DNA from: Elephas maximus indicus
Lineage: Eukaryota > Chordata > Mammalia > Proboscidea > Elephantidae
Assembly: GCF_024166365.1 (NCBI RefSeq)
Contig: NC_064823.1
Span: forward strand, 5,636,924 to 5,700,923
Direction of reading: 5' to 3'
DNA length: 64,000 nucleotides
Position numbers and translations under genes: made by a program. This document shows, in pieces, positions 11,206 to 22,870 of the stretch (its first letter is position 1; each line of letters starts with the position of its first letter). The notes beneath the pieces were generated by a model. It made no database searches. It saw only the letters and a program-made list of their open reading frames with translations, and had not been told where the DNA came from.

Positions 11206-14139
11206 TTACTCCCCCATATATATGTATGCATGTGTTTTTGCTTTTATAATTACACAATGTGTTTCTATAAATAATTCATATAATTATACAATATGCTTAT
11301 ATATGCATTCATAACTATACAATAAATGAACCCTAGATTATTTTAAAATTTTAAATATATAAATTAAAATTGAAAACTTTCTCTTCTCCCCTCACATTTG
11401 GTTATAATGACTCAAACAAGCTGAGAAGCTCACCATACTGTAATGGATAATAGATCACTGGTAGTATATGTGCTGCCAAAGTGAGCACCCCAGTTGCTAG
11501 TGGAATGGTATGCAGTAACTACTTTTCAATATGCCAACTTCTCCATCCCAGTAGTGAGGGTTAGCCAGACCTAACTTCCTTTCACACGGGAAGGCCTAGA
11601 ATACAGCTTCTGGATTTTCAAAATGAGCTCCCAAGGGCTTCAGAAGTAGGTATCAAGGGAGGTCCCTTATGTGGCAAGATGATCATTATGACTAGGCTCC
11701 ACCTCACACATGAGATGAGTAGAGCAGGACTGGACTTATTTTCAGGGTACTGAATTACAGAATCCATCTGCACCTATACAGGTGTAGAAACTGTATAGAT
11801 TTTCTCTGATCAAATTATTTTTTTAGCATATGAAGATCTTGCTTTAACTTTCACTTATCAAGAAACCCACTTCATTAACCATAAGGAAAAGTACTAAGTC
11901 AGCTCTCAGGATGACTTTGGTTTTCCACCCACTATACTGTCTGCAAGAAGTAGGAATAGTTGGGAAATGTAATAGAATTCTGAAGGAGCAATAAAGCAAG
12001 GGCAACCTCAATCGTCATTCCTAGTCACTGTTCCTACCAAAAATGTTAGGAGTCATTAATAGACCTTAAAAAACAAAAGAGGGAGGCTCTCCAGCTAAAC
12101 ATTTCTTTAATAGGAGTCACCGGAATGACAGGTAGACGTGGGTCTGGATACAGAACAAATGCAGTGAAACATTTGAGAGCCAGAACTTGATGGAAATACC
12201 TTGTTTTTCTGGGTGTCTCACATTTTCTGATTTTGACAGGGTACAGTTTTACCACTTTTCTATCACTCATTTTAGTGGAAAATACTTTAGTTTTCCTTCT
12301 CTGATAGGTTTCCATCTTACACAGGTTCCAGCTTTCACAGGTTTTGCTGTACCAGTTATTTTTTTCATTCTGACACTACTGAAGTGGAATTCACAAAGCA
12401 GGATCATAACGCTTCATCAGAAGAACGGCAGACTCTTGGGAAATGGCAAATACTTACCTTAGCTTCAAAGTAATCAGTTCTCCAGGATGTTTGGGCATTT
12501 GTGGCAGAAAATACCAGTGGGGTGGAGGTAGAGAATAGTGAATGATTTTCACTACTGGGCAAAGGTAGTAAATGATATTGTGACACGTGCCTATAAGTAA
12601 GGGGAGGGTCATACTGATGTTCACCTGATTCTTTTCCGCCATCTGTGGGAAAATGTAAAGAGCTGGGAAATCCAGAAACACTGGCCCTGAGAAATGTGTG
12701 TTTAAGTTAGCATGGGCCATTGTTATGGTCCCAGATGGAAACCAGGCCAGCCTAGGAGGTGCAGTCATTTTAGAAGATCAGTGAACCATTGCATGAATGC
12801 AAATAGAGGACCACATGGAAGATGAGCTGCATTCTTAGAGACAACTAGCTGCAATAGGAATGTATGTTGTAAGCAGCACTCTCCATCAGATATGGACCTG
12901 ATGTTTTCAAGGTGGGGCTGCAGGAACATGCTGGATTTCTATCATGTTGAGACTGTTCTTTTTTTTTTTTTTTTTTAGTTTTCCTGACCATAAGCCATCA
13001 TCAACATAAGACTGTCTATGACCTCCTCATGGGGATAGAGGACCTTGAGAATACATCCTTGCCAGTAATTTTTTACAGAGTAAAGTTTCACTAATAAAAG
13101 TTGAGGAACTGTTTGCTGAGGGTAAGCCAGATGACTGTACTGTTATATTGTATGAGGTTTCATAAGTGAGGATTTTTAGTTAAAACACATCCAGCCACTC
13201 CAAATCACCTTAATAGCAGCAAGAATCTCCTCAGGTGAAATGCAAATGTGCTGTTCCCCAGTGAAAGAGACATTTTGTCTGTGTGTGTGCTTGTGTGTGC
13301 ATGCATAGCGTCAGGAGTTAGAGACTGGGTGTAAACAAGGGGGGGACACCCATGTTCATAACCAAGGGTTGGATCTTTGCAGAGTATGACTTGGCGTATT
13401 GCACAAAAGCTGCCAGCTGCCTGATGATGTTGTAAAAATATTAAATGCAGAAATATGTAATTTATATTTTCTTATGTCATATAAGAGTGGTTTATTGGGT
13501 GCTGAATCGGCCTCTTCCACAGTCACTCATAAGAAAAGCTAGGAGCCATTAGTTCAGGCCTCCTCTTACCTGGCACATCGTTCGCTTCGCTTCATGCAGG
13601 CTGCTATATCTACAGAACTTCGAGAACATCTCCTTGAGGAACTGGGAGGAGATGGGAAGAGACTATCTGTCTTAGCACCGGGTGCTTGCCAGTAGACACT
13701 GAGATGATTCCTGTGTAAGAGATTTACTGGAAAAATGTTCTCAACAGAAAGGAAGAAGGAAAGTGAATATAAGAAGGACAAAATGCTAAGCAAGAACACA
13801 GAGACTAGCTTGACCCTGATCCAAAGGGGACTCTGAGCTTGAATTTTCTACAGAGTTGGTTTAGCCTTGAGGTTGGTGGAGAGGTGGCAGTTTTTATTTT
13901 TTTATCAGCTGGATTGCAGGGAAAGAGAGGGACGTGGAAGGATGGTTTACATTCCAAGATGGCTCCCACTGGGCTGGGTCAATTCTCTGCGGAAGGAACA
14001 GTCACAAGCCCATAGCAAACAATATCCATAGCTGGATATGGGTACACTGGTCTGGTAAATGAGATCTGGGTGGGCACCAACCACATATACACTATCTCAT
14101 TAGTTGTTTCCTTTAACTTACATATACTTTTTGCTGTGA
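11206..14139. other. Large unassigned region
   Basis: About 2.9 kb without a repeat or gene that I can name. It holds a poly(T) tract (12959-12977), a short TG run (13278-13305) and several short open frames. The longest is 12454-12768 on the minus strand (104 codons). That frame ends at a splice-donor-like 'aaggtaagta' on the minus strand near 12463, but I find no matching acceptor or known protein. It is the best place in the window to look for unlisted old repeats or conserved non-coding DNA. Confidence 0.45.
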
Positions 14140-14830
14140 TTGTATGCTGGTTTAGGTTTTTTTTTTAATCTTCCATTTATTTATTTATTTATTTTTATTG
14201 TTGTAAAAATATAGATAACACATTTACCAATTAACACATTTTACTTGTACAATTCAATGAAGCCAATTACATCTATCATGTACAACCATCACCAGTATCC
14301 ATTGCCATATTTTCCATCCCCATAAACAGTAACTCAATGCTAGCAAAACAAAGATTCCTCTTTTTCCCCTTCCCTTCTGTCCCTGGTAGCCCCTGTTAAA
14401 CTTCGAGCCCTATACATTTGCCTATTTTAAGTGTTTCATGTTAGCGAGACCATACGAATTTGTCTTTTTGTGATGGAATCATTTCACTCAGCACAATGTT
14501 TTCAAGGTTCATCCATTGTGGCATGTATCAAGACTTCATTTCTCTTTATGGCAAGTGATATTTCGTTGTGTGTATGTACCGCATTTTGTTTGTCCATTCG
14601 TCTGTTGATAGGCAGTTGGGTTGTTTCCACTTTTTGACTATTATGAATAATGCTGCAACGAATATTGTGTACATGTGTCTGCTAGTATTGCTGCTTTCAG
14701 GTCCTTCGAGTCCACAACTAATAGTGGGATTACTGGGTCATATGGTAACTCTATTCTTAAGTGTCTGAAGAACTGCCGATTTAGCTTTAAACCAGCTCTA
14801 CTCATCATCTCCAATACTTGATGCAATCTA
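14140..14830 (-). mobile_element. L1 3' region, antisense (old L1M type)
   Basis: The plus strand reads as an antisense L1 end: 'aacacattttacttgtacaa', 'accatcaccagtatccat', 'gggttgtttccactttttgac', 'ataatgctgcaacgaat' and 'gggattactgggtcatatgg'. These are signature phrases of the ORF2 end and 3' UTR of old mammalian L1 copies. It is 5'-truncated and carries no intact frame. Confidence 0.85.
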
Positions 14831-16150
14831 GCCTTATATCCTAGCCCACCTCTGCACTAATTTAGCTAAATATCTTAATTTTACTGCTAATAACCTAAGG
14901 AGGTTTTTTACAAAGTTTGGATCTAAGTACCTTTAAATAAAGGCAAAATTTAATCTACCTATTATATTGGGGACCATCTCTTGAAATCTATGTATTTTTA
15001 TAACTCTTCTTTCTCAATCCTTTTGATTTTTCTTTCCCAATATAGTTAAGATATGCTCTTACCAGGATCTCTAATCTAATATGCTTCTCCTTATAGTAGA
15101 AAATTATGTTTATTAAAATTCTACTCAAAGTCACTATATGGAGATAGTCTTCCCAATAGATTGAGATGACTTTTTAACCATGAGGCTCCCAGTAATTGGT
15201 AATGATACTTGCTTCCTGTTAACATATTTAGGATATAAAGACAAAGATTAAGTCTTAAAGCACAACAGGGAAAGAAATACTAAAAGCGAATCTTAAACAT
15301 AGTTGTTTGAGCTAGGTTAAAGTATTTGCATAAAGAATCAGTCCTGAAAAGGGTTCTGTTTCAGGAAACTGGACTAAATAATAAAACATGTCTAAAATTT
15401 TGTGTATCTATGCTAACAAGTATAAATTTACTTTTTTGAAAGTGCTGTAAGAACATGACTGTCTCAAAAAAAAAAAAAGTAGCCAACTTCTTGTAATTTG
15501 AACATAACAAATGTGCCTATATTTAAATTCAGAATCTAAAAATGTATATATCTATAAGTGGAACCCAGGGACTTTTGATTAATATTGTATAATCCGATTA
15601 GCAATTTATGTTCTAACAATCATCCATATCGGTCAGGAAAATAAAATCTGCCACTAAGATATTCTTCTATATGAAATGGTTTTGTTAATGTAATACTTTA
15701 TATGGATTTTGCTCATTTACAAAATGGAATAAAAACAGAACTCACCTTCTGCCTATTTGATGCACTTCTCACGAAGACCAAATGCATAGTGCTTTTCAGA
15801 GATCACTGTAAATTCTACGTAGATTCATGAGTTTGAAGTGACTGTGCAGATCTTTGTGGATAGGTAAGAATTATGCACCCTGATATAATTCGCTTTGACT
15901 GGTATCTTTCTCAGTTGTTTGACTACACAGAATATTTTAACCTAAGGTTAAACCACAGATTCCAGAATGTTTGTCCTTTGTGGTCTTATATAAATCAAAG
16001 AAAGGCTTTACTTTAGCTTGTGTATGAAGTAATCTTTATAGCCTCTGAGCCGTCAATCCTAGGCAGGCTAGTTTATTCAAGGTCAAGTAACATTACATCC
16101 ATATGGAAACATTGAGTTTTTCAGGGACAAGTGATTTGAGATTTGCTCTA
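14831..16150. other. Unassigned AT-rich DNA
   Basis: No recognised feature apart from a short poly(A) at 15466-15478. Open frames are short. Confidence 0.4.
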
Positions 16151-16154
16151 GCAT

Positions 16155-16347
16155 TGCTGTTGTTGTTAGTTGCCCTTGAATTGATTCTGACTCACGGCAA
16201 CCCCTTGTGTGTCAGAGAAGTGTGTTTCACAGGATTTTCAAGACTGTGACCTTTTGGAAGTAGATTGCCAAGCCTGTCTTCCTAGCTGCCTCTGGTGATT
16301 TCAAATAGCCATCCTTGCAGCTAGTAGTTGAATACTTAACCATTTGC
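16155..16347 (-). mobile_element. AfroSINE, antisense, diverged
   Basis: 'tgttgttgttagttgccc', then 'attctgactcacggcaacc', 'tcacaggattttcaagactg' and head remnants 'gaatacttaaccatttg'. It is the body type with 'gtgaccttttggaagtagattgcc'. The outermost head bases are missing where it abuts MER5A. Confidence 0.8.
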
Positions 16348-16522
16348 CATTCTCAACCTTGCCTATATCTTGGAATCTCCTATAAAGGTTTTGAAACTTA
16401 CTGCTTCCTAAAGCCCATCCTGAGAGTCTCGATTTAACTGACTGGGGTGTGGACTGGGCATTGAGATTATTAAAAGGTCTCCACGTATTTCTCATGCATA
16501 GCAAAGTTGGAGAACCACTGGG
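16348..16522 (+). mobile_element. MER5A-like non-autonomous hAT element
   Basis: Begins with 'ttctcaacc' and ends 'ttggagaaccactggg', near-complementary ends typical of MER5A (hAT-Charlie, about 190 bp, found in all placentals). The middle contains the expected 'aaaggt' and 'ctgggcat' phrases. Confidence 0.75.
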
Positions 16523-16632
16523 AAAAAGTCATTCTCATCTGCCTGAGGCTGTGTTAAGGACTCAATTTTTAAAGCCAATAATCCTTGAGTTAATGCACCA
16601 AAATGAAGTCCTGCTTCAATTAGGCTCCACAC

Positions 16633-16682
16633 AGGAGTTTCAAGAAGTCTGAATCGACTCCATGGCAACTAGCAGGAACGAC
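16633..16682 (+). mobile_element. AfroSINE 3' tail fragment
   Basis: 'gtctgaatcgactccatggc' followed by 'aactagcaggaacga'. Only the shared SINE/RTE tail is present, so it could equally be an RTE 3' end. Confidence 0.5.
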
Positions 16683-17090
16683 ATAGTGATATTCTCTTAA
16701 GATTTCACCTCTCAGGAATGCTTTTTCAGGGTGATGAACATGTGACATTTGCCCGTAAATGACTGTGGTCTCCTCAAGTCTAACAACCAGCTCGTACTTT
16801 ATGCAATTTAATTTAAATATTGAACTTTTCCTGCTCTTAAGTTTAATTATATCAGAAGTTTTCTTGTCACAGACGATTTTACTTAATTGCTACTTTATTG
16901 TCAGCATATTTTTAAAAAATATTAATTGCAAATTTAGAAGTCATACCTAACTTAAATACTTTTAAGGAACTATTGACAATAGCCTTTGATTAATAATGTT
17001 TTAAAAGTGTTTTTTAATTACTCAGTGCAAGAATAGCTAACACATAAACACTGAGAACCATGGCTCAGCCAAGCTGACACAATCTTAATC

Positions 17091-17093
<3 letters not shown>

Positions 17094-17126
<33 letters not shown>
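17094..17126. repeat. (AT)n microsatellite
   Basis: About 16 uninterrupted AT units. The purity suggests length polymorphism. Confidence 0.95.
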
Positions 17127-17133
<7 letters not shown>

Positions 17134-17396
17134 GAATAAAATAAATTGTCATGTTAATAGAAAGTAATATTCTTTGAAAGATACAAGAAATTAAGTTAAA
17201 TTTAGCTGCAGGCAGCTAAATTTAGCTATAAGCAGCAATATGAATGAAATTTAGAAACAATGTTGAGTGTAAAAGCAAATTCTAGGACACTACATATAAC
17301 ATTATTCAATTTATAAATTTTTTGGAAATACACAAAACAAACAACGTATTGTTTGAGGATAAATACATATGTGATAAATACATACGTGTTAAATCT

Positions 17397-17453
17397 GGAG
17401 CCCTAGTGGCACAGTGGTTAAGAGTTATGGCTGCTAACCAAAAGGTCGGCTTC
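17397..17453 (+). mobile_element. AfroSINE head fragment
   Basis: 'ggagccctagtggcacagtg' to 'ccaaaaggtcggc'. The head stops inside the B-box region and joins RTE interior directly. No SINE tail follows at the far end of the RTE. Confidence 0.88.
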
Positions 17454-17454
17454 A

Positions 17455-18822
17455 GCTTCTTAATGTTCAAGAGCAAGTTTCAGAGTCCCTTCTGACATCC
17501 ATTTAGGTCTCTTCTTTCTTTCCTGTCTCTTTAATGATCTCTTGCTTTCTTCGTATATGATGCCCTTGATGTCACAACTGGTCTTGTCTTCAGTCATTAG
17601 TGTTCGACACGTCAAATCTATTCTCGAGATGATCTCTAAATTCATGTGGAACATACTCAAGGTCATACTTCAGCTCTTGTGGTCTTGTTCTAATTTTCTT
17701 CAGTTTCAAACTGACCTTGCAGTTAAGCAATTGATGGTCTGTTCCACAGCCAGAGCCTGGCCTTGTTCTGACTGATGATATTGAGCTTTTCCGCCTTCTC
17801 TTTCCACCAATGTAGTCAATTTGATTCCAGTTTAATTCCTTTGGCAATGCCCACATGTATAGTCACCATTTCTGTTGTTGAAAATGTGTGTTTGCAATGA
17901 GTAAGTCCTTGGTCTTGCAAAAGCCTATCGTGTGATCTCTGGCATCTTTCTAACACCAAACCCATATTTTCCAACTACTGGGCCTTCTTCTTTGTTTTCA
18001 ACTTTCTCACTCCAATCACTAGTAATTATCAATGCATCCTGATTGCATGTTTGATCAATTTTGGACTGCAGAAGTTGATAAAAATCTTTAATTTCTTCAT
18101 CTTTGGCCTTAGTGGTTGGTACACAAATTTGAATAATAGTTGTATTAACTGGTTTTCCTTGTAGGTATATGGATCTTATCCTATCACTGACAGTGTTGTA
18201 CTTCAGGATAGATCTTGAAATGTTATTTTTTTATGATGAATGCACTGCCATTCCTCTTCAAAATTATCATTTCCGGCATAGTAGACCATACGATTGTCAG
18301 ATTCAAAATGACCGACACCAGTCTATTTCAGCTCATTAATACCTAGGATACCAATGTTTATGCATCCCATTTTATTTTTGATGATTTTCAATTTTCCTAG
18401 ATTCATACTTCGTACCTTCCATGTTCTGATTATTAATGGATGTTTGCAGCTATTCTCATTTTGAGTTATGCCACAAGAGCAAATGAATGTCTCCAAAGCT
18501 TGACTCCATTCATGTCCTTAAGGTCGACTCTCCTTAGAGGAGGCAGCTCTACCCCAGTTGTCTTTTGAATGCCTTCCAACCTGAGGGGCTCATCTTCCAG
18601 CAGTATATCAAACAATGTTTCACTGCTATTCATAAGGTTTCCACTAGCAAATTCTTTTCAGAAGTAGACTGCTGGATCCTTCTTCCTAGTCTTAGTCTGG
18701 AAGAGTAGCTGAAACCTGTCCTCCCTGGGTGGCCCTGCTGTTTGAATACCGGTGGCATAGTTTCCAGCATCACAACAACACCTAAGCCCTCACAGTAGGA
18801 AAAGCTGACAGACACATGGGGG
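17455..18822 (-). mobile_element. RTE1-like LINE, 5' part including 5' UTR
   Basis: On the minus strand this is the 5' third of the element. It begins with the terminal 'ctgtcag' motif and the 'gtgatgctggaaactatgcc' leader seen also at 54270. The apurinic-endonuclease-like domain follows (products such as RIQQSTSEKNLLVETL, and later ELKYDLEYVPHEFRDHLENRFD, shared with 29510-29809). Many frame breaks are present. It lacks the reverse transcriptase and 3' end, which a 5'-truncated insertion cannot explain; a later deletion joined it to the SINE head. Confidence 0.85.
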
Positions 18823-18828
18823 GAAGAT

Positions 18829-18918
18829 ATATATATATGTATGTATATATATATATATATATACACATACACACATGTACTTATTAGGTTATATATATAT
18901 GCATATGTATATATATAT
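18829..18918. repeat. (TA)n / TATGTA simple repeat
   Basis: Alternating TA with CA interruptions directly upstream of a SINE-head microinsertion. Confidence 0.85.
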
Positions 18919-18934
18919 CTTATATACATTGAAA

Positions 18935-18967
18935 GGAAATCCTGGTGACGTAGTGGCTAAGTGCTAT
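18935..18967 (+). mobile_element. AfroSINE head only (33 bp) between direct repeats
   Basis: 'ggaaatcctggtgacgtag' and 'tggctaagtgctat' correspond to the first 33 bases of the tRNA-like head. The flanks 18919-18934 and 18968-18983 are 16-base direct repeats (15 of 16 identical, cttayatacattgaaa). The arrangement looks like a retroposed piece lacking its whole 3' part. Confidence 0.7.
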
Positions 18968-19039
18968 CTTACATACATTGAAAAGTAAAAAACAACTGAC
19001 TGAACTACACAGAGAAATCACACAGAATCTCTTTCTTTC

Positions 19040-19916
19040 TGTCTATACATATATTAGGCAGTTTCTAGTTTTTTGCTATTACAATTATGGCTGCCACAAA
19101 CAGTTTTATACTTGTTTTCTAGCTTTGTTGTATATATATATACATATAGAAGTAGAACTCCTGGGTTGTGGGGTATGCATATCTTCACCATTAATAGGTA
19201 AATGCCAAATTAATTTCTAAGTAGTTGCATCAATTTACCCTTTTTTTTTTTTTTTTAACATTATTTAAGAGTTCCAGTATTCTGGATACTTGCCAGTATT
19301 TCATCTTGTGAAATTTTAAAATCTTGCCAGGTTCTAAAAATTATGGTTTTAATTTGCATTTCTTTGAAAGCTCATAATGTAATGCCTCTTGTATAAATGT
19401 ATTTGTGCTTTCTTTTCTCTGAGGTATCTAACTATCTTGTCCCATTTTTCTATAGGGTCATCTGTCTCTTACTGATTTGTAGATTTTTAAAAGTTATATT
19501 TTTGGCATAATAATCCTTTTCAGTTTTTTGTGATACAAATGTTGTCAGCAAGTTTAGCTTGTCTTTTATGAAAGTAGGTTCTAATTTTTAATGCTTTGGA
19601 ACTTGTACATCATTTCTAGTTTTGTATCTTATTTAATAAACATTTCTCTCAATATCAATATATTATCTTTTAGTAGCTTAAATGCTTTCTATTTTATATT
19701 AAGTTTTTAAACCACCTATGATTGATTTTTTTCATATGTGTAGTGTAAGAACTCAATTTTATCCTTCAATATGGATAATCACTTGTTGCACACAACTGAT
19801 CAGGTATTTTTTGCATATACACACTATTTTTCTTCTTTCTTTCTCTCTCTCTCTTTTTTTTTCTTCCTCTCTGGGCTCTCTGTCATATTGCACTGGTTTA
19901 TTTATCTACCACTAAT
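19040..19916 (-). mobile_element. Old L1 (L1M-type), antisense, part 1
   Basis: Antisense signature phrases of the L1 3' half: 'attacaattatggctgcc', 'cttttcagttttttgtg', 'gtgtaagaactcaattttat'. It continues beyond an RTE insertion as part 2. A CT-rich simple repeat lies at 19832-19870. Confidence 0.7.
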
Positions 19917-19918
19917 AA

Positions 19919-20836
19919 TAAGGTATGTCTGGAAAGGCGTGCATCAGAGTTGTATCCTTTCACTGAACTTATTCAATCTGTATGTTGAGCAAATTATCTG
20001 AGAAGCTGGACTATGTGAAGAAGAAGGAGGCATCAGGATTGGAGGACAACTCATTAACAACCTGTGTTATGCAGATGACACAGCCTTGCTTGCTGGAAGT
20101 GAAGAGGACTTGAAGCACTTACTGGTAAAGATCAAAGACCACAACCTTTAGTATGGATTATGCCTCAACATAAAGAAAACAAAAACCCTCACAATAAGCA
20201 ACATCATGATAAACAGAGAAAAGATTGAAGTTGTCATGGATTTCATTTTACTTGGATCCACAATCAACACCCATGGAAGCAGCACCCAAGAAATCAAAAG
20301 ACGCATTGCATTGAGCAAATCTACTGCAAAGAAACTCTTTAAAGTGTCGAAAAGCAAAGATTTCACCTTGAAGACTAAGGTGTGCCTGACCCAAGCCATG
20401 GTATTTTCAACTGCATCATATGCATGTGAAAGCTGGACAATGAATAAGGAAGACTGAAGAAGAATTGACAACTTTGAATTGTGGCGTTGGCGAAGGATAT
20501 TGAATATACCATGGTCTGCCAAAAGAATAAACAAATCTGTCTTGGAAGAAGTACAACCAGAATGCTCCTTAGGAGCAAGAATGGCGAGACTGCCTCTTGC
20601 ATGCTTTGGACATGTTGTCAGGAGGGATCAGTCCCTGGAGAAGGACATCATGCTTGGTGAAGTACAGGGTCAGCGGAAAAGAGGAAGACCCTCAACGAGG
20701 TGGATTGACACAGTGGCTGCAACAATGGGCTCAAGCATAACAACAATTATAAAGATGGTGCAGGACCAGGCAGTGTTTCATTCTTTGGTGTATAGGGTCT
20801 CTATGAGTCGGAACCAACTGGATGGCACCTAACAAC
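19919..20836 (+). mobile_element. RTE1-like LINE, 3' part with YADD
   Basis: A 5'-truncated copy with the RT core and the 3' end. Reading 'gtgcatcagagttgtatcc' gives the QGCxLSP-type RT motif region (VHQSCILSLNLFNLYVEQII), and LCYADDTALLAGSEEDLKHLL carries the catalytic YADD at 20068-20079. After the RT come EKIEVVMDFILLGSTINTHGS and the C-terminal RILNIPWSAKRINKSVLEEV region. The copy ends with the RTE/SINE shared tail 'ctatgagtcggaaccaactg' and (AAC)n. Frame breaks near 20150 and at 20457 stop translation. It sits inside the antisense L1. Confidence 0.92.
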
Positions 20837-20844
20837 AATAACAA

Positions 20845-21640
20845 CATGTTAATAAAATATTGGCATAATTTCTAAGGCATGGTGTCATGGTATGCAAGTC
20901 TCCTCACCTTTAACTCTTCAGGCTATCTTTGAGATGATTGATTGCTTTTTTTCAATTAATCTCTTAGTAACCAATTTGTAATGTAAACTGATTACCCAAG
21001 ATAAAACACAACTTGCTTATGACATATATATATAACACAATTGCAGAAATTACCTTCCTGATAATTTACAGGCTTTTTGTTTCCATATTTATTAATTTGT
21101 TTATTTTTTAAATTCTCTTATGTCTTTACATGGCAAGGACATATGATAATTAGATTATGCTTCTTAAAATGAGTTGGAGTTATTTCTTTTATTTTTATTC
21201 TCTGACAGTCTTTATAAAGTTGAAATTACTTGCCTTTTGATTATTTCATAATATCAACAACTAATATTACTTAGGCCCGTAAGATTTCATGGCAGAAAGG
21301 TGTTTAGTTATTGATGCAATTCCTTAAATGGATATTGGACTAGTCAGGTTATCAATGTCTTCTTCAACCCATTTTGATGCATTTTATTTGTCTTGAAAGT
21401 TGTCCTTACAGCTTTTCAAGTTATCAGAATAAAAAATGTTTACAATATTCTCATAGTTTCTAATTTTTTTGGTAGCTATGGTTATGATCTTATATTCATT
21501 CATAATTTTGTTTCTGCCTTTAACTTTATCACTTCTGATTTTTTTTTTTTAGTTTTGGGATTTATTAATCTTTGCAAAAAAGAATTTTTTTGTTTACTGA
21601 TTTTTCTCTTATAATTTTGGTTTCTATGTCATGAATAAAA
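20845..21640 (-). mobile_element. Old L1, antisense, part 2 (ORF2 interior)
   Basis: Continues the antisense L1 with AT-rich ORF2-derived phrases such as 'gggatttattaatctttgc'. It is interrupted on the right by an AfroSINE. Confidence 0.6.
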
Positions 21641-21642
21641 GG

Positions 21643-21836
21643 AGCCCTGTTGGCATAGTGATTGAATGCTTGGCTACTGACCAAAGGGTTTGAGGTTTGA
21701 ACCTACCAGTGTCTCCATGGAAGAAATGACCTATCCATTTGCTCCTGTAAAAATTATATCCTGGGAAGCCCCATGGGTCAGTTCTACTCTGTCATATGGG
21801 GTCGTTATAGTCGGCATTGACTCCACGGAACACAAA
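21643..21836 (+). mobile_element. AfroSINE, long body type, inside L1
   Basis: 'ggagccctgttggcatagtg' head, 'ctcctgtaaaaattatatcc' body insert, 'tatggggtcgttatagtcgg' tail. The L1 resumes after it. Confidence 0.9.
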
Positions 21837-21839
21837 AAC

Positions 21840-22870
21840 ACGTGTCATAAATTATTACTCTCTTTTTCACAATTCCTTCTTTTTTCATTTTTCTGAAATA
21901 TTCTTAACTTTTTCTTTCTTCTTATTGGATTCATTCACCAGTTTTCGGTATTTGTACATGTCCACATTATGAAAATAAGCATTTAAAGAATGTTTTTTTA
22001 ATTTAATATTTTTCTCAGAGTGTCTCATAAGCTGAATTCTGTGTTTCTTTACTATTCACTTTTACTCTGCACCCTTGGAATCAACTCAACAACAACAGCA
22101 AAATTTGTTGATTTTTCAGTATGATTTATCTTTGATCCAGGGTTTACTTAGCTAAGCATTCATAAATTTCTGGCCGAATGAGAAGTTTTAATTTTAAAAA
22201 TTGTTTTAATTTTAAAAATTGTTTTAATTGATTCAGATCATGATTTTTTATAAGACTAATTTTAAATTTATAGACATTTATAAAAGAATTGTTTGGAAAT
22301 ATGTTCTCTATATGCCTATTTTGTCAAGCTTGTTAATTTTGTTCTTAAATATTTTAGATATTTTCTGATTTTGGCTGATAGATCTGTCCAAAAGAGGTGT
22401 GTTCAGATTCCATTGTCCTGGTGAAGTTGTTAATTTCTCTGTGTAGTTCCGTCATTTGGTTTTTACTTTCCAAAAGGCTATGTTACCTGGTCCATAGAAG
22501 CTTTTTCTTCCTGGCAAATCAAATTATTTATCAATATATGACTCCTTTTATTTTTAATATTGTGTTTTACTTTAAAATCTATTTTACTGATATTCATGAA
22601 GCCATACAGACTTTCTTTTGGATACAATTTGCTTTATTTTTGTTCTATTATTTTTATTTCAATTCTTCCTGTGTTCTAATATTTAAAGATTATTTCTTAT
22701 AAAAAACATATAGCAGGGTTTTTTTGTTCAATTTATTGTTGTTATTTTTTATTGCAGCCTAACAGGTTTTTTTTAATGTGGAATTTTTAGTATATTTTTA
22801 TTTTTCAAAATATCTTTATATATTTTGACCTATTCTATCATTGTCCTTTGCATTTCATGCAGTGTTTCCT
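21840..22870 (-). mobile_element. Old L1, antisense, part 3
   Basis: T-rich antisense ORF2 sequence, with 'gatctgtccaaaagaggtg' and 'gaagttgttaatttctctg' among the L1 phrases. It holds an 18-bp tandem repeat (about 22188-22232) and a stray SINE/RTE tail at 22070-22100. Confidence 0.55.
22070..22100 (+). mobile_element. AfroSINE/RTE tail remnant
   Basis: 'cttggaatcaactcaacaac' followed by AAC repeats, a 3' tail without any body. Confidence 0.45.

Noticed and set aside
12454..12768. 104-codon minus-strand frame with a possible splice donor
   Set aside because: No homology that I recognise and no partner exon; kept only as a low-interest pointer.
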